A stretch of 10,234 nucleotides of DNA from Chloroflexi bacterium UBA4733 (GTDB lineage: Bacteria > Chloroflexota > UBA4733). A program made the translations under genes and the position numbers. Below, one piece after another: positions 6,877 through 10,234 of this stretch. Numbering within the stretch: the first letter of the stretch is position 1; each line of letters starts with the position of its first letter. The stretch is taken from contig DHIZ01000239.1 of the NCBI GenBank assembly GCA_002404055.1, positions 1 to 10,234 on the forward strand. Direction: 5' to 3'. The notes beneath the pieces were generated by a model. It made no database searches. It was not told where the DNA came from and saw only the letters and a list, made by a program, of their open reading frames with translations.

Positions 6877-6882
6877 TATAAT
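6877..6882 (+). promoter_or_regulatory. Consensus -10 box for the methyltransferase gene
   Basis: TATAAT matches the sigma-70 -10 consensus exactly, in an otherwise GC-rich region, about 84 bases before the methyltransferase start. The -35 position (about 6853-6859, TTTCAT-like) is poor, which fits a promoter needing an activator or kept weak. Transcription would begin near 6889 and give a leader of about 75 bases. Confidence 0.5.
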
Positions 6883-6965
6883 GGGGTACGCTGTACGTTC
6901 TCGGAGTCCCTCCCCAGGCGCAGGAGCCGTGTGGACGACTGAGCTGCGGGCGACCAGGGATGGCT

Positions 6966-8357
6966 ATGCCGAACGTGACATCCGAAGGGAAGATAGATAG
7001 CGGGACTGAAGCGCTGTTAGAGGCAGAGGGACTTGGGCGCTGCCCTCTGCCCGAGCGCCTCACATACGACGGAAAAGGCTTCGCGCGGCTCACCCACTAC
7101 ATCTTCCGATTCCCCGCTAAGTTCCACCCGCCGGTGATCCGCGCGCTCCTTGACACCTACACGCGGCCGGGTGACAGGATCCTCGACCCTTTCTGCGGCA
7201 GCGGGTCCCTCCTCGTCGAGGCGGCAGTAAGCGGCCGGCACGCTGTAGGCACGGACATTGACCCAGTCGCCGTCTTCGTGAGCCGAGTGAAAACGCGCCG
7301 ATTCGACATTCCGGGACTGGCTAACACGCTCGACCGCCTCACCAACGCCCTACGCACGTCTACCCATCCGGCGGCCGTATACGAGGAGCGCCAATTCATC
7401 GATCTCCCGCAACCAGACGTCGATGCCGCCATCGCGGGAGAAGAGCTATGGGTACCTGCAATCCCGAACCTCGCCCACTGGTTCAGGCGATATGTGATCC
7501 TTGACCTGGCACGCCTTCGCAAGCAAATCCTCGCGCTCGAAGCCCCAGAGGATCATCGTGACTTCCTACTCCTGTGCTTTGCCTCGATCATCCGCGCTGC
7601 GTCGAACGCTGACCCGGTCCCGGTCTCTGGATTGGAGGTAACGGCATATATGAAGCAACGTGACGAGGCCGGAAGGGTGGTTGATCCGTTCGCTCTTTAC
7701 GCTCTGGCGACACATCGCGCACTCGCAGCCGTGTCCGAATTCACGGCGAAGGCTCATAGTGGGGTCGAGATAGCCGCCTTCGCGGCAGATGCGACGACAC
7801 TGGCGTCTCACCAACTAGCGCCAGCCGACGCGGTGATCACGTCTCCGCCTTATCACAACGCGGTGGACTATTACCGGCGACACCAACTGGAGATGTTTTG
7901 GCTCGGCCTGACGCGAACGCAGAGTGAACGTCTCGCGCTCCTACCGCGCTACATCGGACGGCCTAATGTGCCGGCAAGTCATCCATATGTGCAGGACGAG
8001 CGGGAACTCTCCCCGCTTGCGCGCTCGTGGGAGGCGCGGATACGTCAGGTGTCGACCGGGCGTGCCAACGATTTCAGGCACTATATTGTGGCCATGCACC
8101 GGACCTTCGAGCAATTGGCGCGCGTCATCCGGCCGCGGGGATGCGCTCTCTTCGTCGTCGGTCACAGCAGCTGGAATAACAGCGAGATCCCAACGGCGGC
8201 GCTATTCATAGAATTGGCTGGCTCGGCGTTCGTGATCGAGGAGCAGTTGTGGTATCCGATCAAGAACCGATATATGTCCTATAGTCGACATAACGGAGCC
8301 AGCATCGAAAAGGAATACGTACTGGTTTTCCGCCGGACAAACGCGCCACCGGGTTGA
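6966..8357 (+). CDS. DNA methyltransferase with SPPY motif (N4-cytosine or N6-adenine type)
   Basis: This encodes a 463-residue S-adenosylmethionine-dependent enzyme that methylates an exocyclic amino group in DNA. Motif X is HYIFRFPAKFHPP around 44-56, close to the motif I loop DPFCGSG at 74-80, followed by GTDIDP at 95-100, which binds the cofactor. About 190 residues later comes the catalytic motif IV, TSPPYHNAVDYY, with SPPY at 293-296. The Ser is more typical of N4-cytosine enzymes, while adenine enzymes usually have D/N-PPY. The order X, I, long insert, IV resembles the alpha group, so residues about 100-290 probably hold the target-recognition region. I prefer ATG at 6966 because AGGGA (6956-6960) lies five bases upstream. 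An in-frame ATG at 6960 overlaps that ribosome site and would add two residues. The gene converges on the ATPase-nuclease gene, suggesting the protective half of a restriction-modification pair. Codon use looks less GC-biased than in recD2 or the kinase, consistent with transfer. Confidence 0.9.
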   Translation: MPNVTSEGKIDSGTEALLEAEGLGRCPLPERLTYDGKGFARLTHYIFRFPAKFHPPVIRALLDTYTRPGDRILDPFCGSGSLLVEAAVSGRHAVGTDIDPVAVFVSRVKTRRFDIPGLANTLDRLTNALRTSTHPAAVYEERQFIDLPQPDVDAAIAGEELWVPAIPNLAHWFRRYVILDLARLRKQILALEAPEDHRDFLLLCFASIIRAASNADPVPVSGLEVTAYMKQRDEAGRVVDPFALYALATHRALAAVSEFTAKAHSGVEIAAFAADATTLASHQLAPADAVITSPPYHNAVDYYRRHQLEMFWLGLTRTQSERLALLPRYIGRPNVPASHPYVQDERELSPLARSWEARIRQVSTGRANDFRHYIVAMHRTFEQLARVIRPRGCALFVVGHSSWNNSEIPTAALFIELAGSAFVIEEQLWYPIKNRYMSYSRHNGASIEKEYVLVFRRTNAPPG

Positions 8358-8376
8358 CGTGTCCGGCATGTCCCGG

Positions 8377-8398
8377 CGGTGTCTGAACTCAGACGCCG
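8377..8398. terminator. Hairpin between the convergent methyltransferase and nuclease genes
   Basis: CGGTGTCTGA (8377-8386) faces TCAGACGCCG (8389-8398), giving a nine-base stem with one G-U pair and an AACT tetraloop. It sits 20 bases after the methyltransferase stop and includes the stop codon of the opposing gene (8389-8391). A bidirectional terminator is the natural reading for convergent genes, but no T-run follows in either direction. Confidence 0.45.
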
Positions 8399-10233
8399 GA
8401 TGCGGTGCCCGCTCGGAAGCTACCGCGCCCTCGTGGTGTGCCTGCCTGGCCGATGAGGCCATTGAGCCGCCGTTCAATCTCCTCGTACGCGCCGTAGACG
8501 ACGACGCGCCCGTCCCGAAAGTGCATGAGTCCCTGGCTTGCCTGCGCAAGCGCCGAGATCGCCGCCTCGATCTCCTCGCCTCTTACATCCTTGAACGCAT
8601 CTTCATGCGTTACCTCACCCGCGATCATGTCGGTAGTGCGAGGTCGGTCGGGAAGTCGACCCTCAAGATTCCGAAGTGCCGCGAGGACAGCGCGATACAG
8701 GTCACGCGTCGCCACCGCCGGCTGGGACAGGAGACGGTTGACCGCCTCCGTCACATCCTCAGGCGCATATTTGTTGAGAACGATATCCAGCACATGCCGC
8801 GCCGTCAGGTGACGCGATTCAGCCGCCTCCACCACCTGGGCAAGCTGTTCAATGGTCCAGCAGGAGATGAGGCCGCTGCGGGCGCGATCGGCAGCGGCGC
8901 TCACGTCGCCTCGGGTCTCGCCTGGATAGCGCGGCGCGATAAGGAGGCATCCCTGTGCCTTGTACCTCTGGTCGCGCACATGCTCCTCAAGTCCGGCGAA
9001 GTCTATTGGCCCCAGCTGTGGGGTGCCGCTCGAGGCTTTGGCCTCAAGGGTTATTTTCGTCTCGCCAGCCGGGTAATCGGTGAGACGGGCAAGCCCGTCC
9101 GGCTCACCGGCCCCCGAGATGTGCGTTGCGACAAAACCGAGCGCCCGTGCGGCGGTCACCAATGCCACTTCGAGATCATGCTCGTTTGCCGCCGCTTCAC
9201 GGAGCGTGCGCGCGATGGCCGCCAGGGAAAAGAGGTGGTCGCGCGCGAGGCTGCGCAGGAGGACGTCGCGCCGCTCCAGTACCTCGCCGATGGTGTGTGC
9301 AGGTACCTCGTGCTCGCGCAGATACACCTCAAGGAGTGCCTCCGCGGTCACTACGTCCTCAAGCAGCAACTTGGTGGTCCCGTCGTCAGAGGCGTGCGCT
9401 ACGACGAGGTCATGATCGGCGTTGATGTAGAAGGTCGATGCTGCCGGATCAAACTGCACGAGGCGGTCGTTACGACCGGCGTGAGTGTATTTGTATATGT
9501 AGCTCTGGTGAGGCGGGTCGTAGAGCGCGCGGGTCAGCGCGCGTACGTCAGTACCGGGCGTTATCGCCAGGTAGAAAGGGCGCTCGTCGGCCTCCGCCCC
9601 GCCTCCTGTGCCGCCTCCCATTGTCAACATGTCCGCGAGGGGATGCTCGACCAGGCGGGGGTTGACGTAGTTACGCTCCCCGTCCCGCTTGCGATCCTCG
9701 CTGTCCTGCGCTGGCTTGAGCATATCCTCATAGCGATCGCGCGCCTCGTAGAACAGTTCGGTCAGCAGCGCCTGCAGCTTCTCCTGGCGCTCGGATGCCA
9801 CCACTCCCTCGCGTCCGGCGGTGACAGCGACGTCGAGATCGTTGACTTCCAGGTCGGCACGGAAGTGGTTGAAAGTCCGGTACGACAGGGGATTCATCCC
9901 GAACAGCGGATCCCTTTCGTTGACCAGGCGGTCCCGGACTCGGATGAAGAAACCATGGCTGCGACCCAGGTCGGCGCTTTTGCCTGCATGGAGCGACTGT
10001 TTCGCCACCCGTACCTCACCTGTGACAGCGCTCGGGAACGAGTCCGCGACCAGACCGTCGCCCTGCACGCTCCACGGCTCGCCCGTCGCTTTCCTGAGCG
10101 ACTCAAGCCGCCTCTCCGGCAGCTCGTTCATCTGGAATCGGACGACTACGTCGATGTCCTCCTTGGAGCTCGTGATTGGCTCACCATTCAGGTATAGACG
10201 GAACTCGTCCTTGAGAGGGCTTTCAGAAATCAT
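8389..10233 (-). CDS. GHKL/MORC-like ATPase C-terminal part fused to a PD-(D/E)XK nuclease (partial, runs off the right edge)
   Basis: 614 codons are visible, counted from an ATG at 10231-10233, but I think the real gene continues upstream. Residues 1-145 read like the transducer (second) domain of a GHKL ATPase: FRLYLNGEPI near the start, GFFIRVRDRLV at 94-104, FRADLEVNDLD at 124-134 and REGV at 141-144. In Hsp90, MutL and MORC relatives this domain follows an ATP-binding domain, which is not visible here. A charged helical stretch (150-185), a Gly-rich loop (206-212) and INADHDLV (270-277) follow. At 360-435 lies a restriction-endonuclease fold: LGFVATHISG, then EPDG with Asp379, LEAK with Glu397 and Lys399, and the strand GCLLIAPRY. 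This matches PD-(D/E)XK spacing. A helical, possibly winged-helix tail (470-595) ends in a basic Gly/Arg-rich stretch. The convergent methyltransferase suggests this is the restriction partner. The domain calls are by eye, and the nuclease motif is the firmest. Confidence 0.75.
   Translation of the reverse strand: MISESPLKDEFRLYLNGEPITSSKEDIDVVVRFQMNELPERRLESLRKATGEPWSVQGDGLVADSFPSAVTGEVRVAKQSLHAGKSADLGRSHGFFIRVRDRLVNERDPLFGMNPLSYRTFNHFRADLEVNDLDVAVTAGREGVVASERQEKLQALLTELFYEARDRYEDMLKPAQDSEDRKRDGERNYVNPRLVEHPLADMLTMGGGTGGGAEADERPFYLAITPGTDVRALTRALYDPPHQSYIYKYTHAGRNDRLVQFDPAASTFYINADHDLVVAHASDDGTTKLLLEDVVTAEALLEVYLREHEVPAHTIGEVLERRDVLLRSLARDHLFSLAAIARTLREAAANEHDLEVALVTAARALGFVATHISGAGEPDGLARLTDYPAGETKITLEAKASSGTPQLGPIDFAGLEEHVRDQRYKAQGCLLIAPRYPGETRGDVSAAADRARSGLISCWTIEQLAQVVEAAESRHLTARHVLDIVLNKYAPEDVTEAVNRLLSQPAVATRDLYRAVLAALRNLEGRLPDRPRTTDMIAGEVTHEDAFKDVRGEEIEAAISALAQASQGLMHFRDGRVVVYGAYEEIERRLNGLIGQAGTPRGRGSFRAGTASGV
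10214..10227 (-). repeat. Right copy of the 14-base inverted match to the left end
   Basis: AGAGGGCTTTCAGA here is the exact reverse complement of 6-19. It lies inside the visible 5' part of the ATPase-nuclease gene, where it encodes SESPL in a different frame from the DYLKAL reading at the left edge. Confidence 0.45.
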
Positions 10234-10234
10234 A

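Noticed and set aside
8359..10197. 612-codon open frame on the plus strand opposite the ATPase-nuclease gene
   Set aside because: The minus-strand reading has conserved motifs (transducer region, EPDG, LEAK), while the plus-strand product shows none. It is also nearly coextensive, as a codon-bias shadow would be.

Overview
The window is a GC-rich stretch of bacterial chromosome or metagenomic contig. Several start codons are GTG, and codons in the central genes favour G or C at the third position. The G1-family (glutamic) peptidase remnant at the left, with its signal peptide and N-terminal extension, resembles proteins I know from Chloroflexota, so a member of that phylum is my best guess. 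This rests on family resemblance only, without a search.

Layout from left to right. (1) Positions 1-251 hold no convincing gene but several inverted repeats. (2) 252-969 is a broken secreted G1 peptidase gene. Its start codon reads ACG, its middle (including the expected catalytic Gln region) is deleted, and the join is out of frame. (3) A 16-bp stem-loop at 981-1027 separates it from (4) a complete RecD2-type SF1B helicase gene, 1103-3457. (5) The next gap holds a pair of 29-base inverted arms, a REP-like intergenic element. (6) A two-gene operon, 3735-6744, encodes a cytoplasmic formylglycine-type sulfatase and an FGGY carbohydrate kinase one base apart. It probably desulfates and then phosphorylates an imported compound. 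(7) 6745-6965 carries a hairpin, two interlocking inverted repeats and a TATAAT box, upstream of (8) an SPPY-type DNA methyltransferase, 6966-8357. (9) Convergent with it, 31 bp away, is a large minus-strand gene (8389 to the right edge). Its product looks like the C-terminal part of a GHKL (Hsp90/MutL/MORC-like) ATPase fused to a PD-(D/E)XK nuclease.

The most interesting part is the right third. A DNA methyltransferase sits tail to tail with an ATPase-nuclease fusion, which looks like a restriction-modification or anti-phage module of the GHKL/MORC-associated kind. The ATP-binding domain should lie just beyond position 10234. The left two thirds are housekeeping or catabolic genes that appear unrelated to that module, apart from the decayed peptidase.
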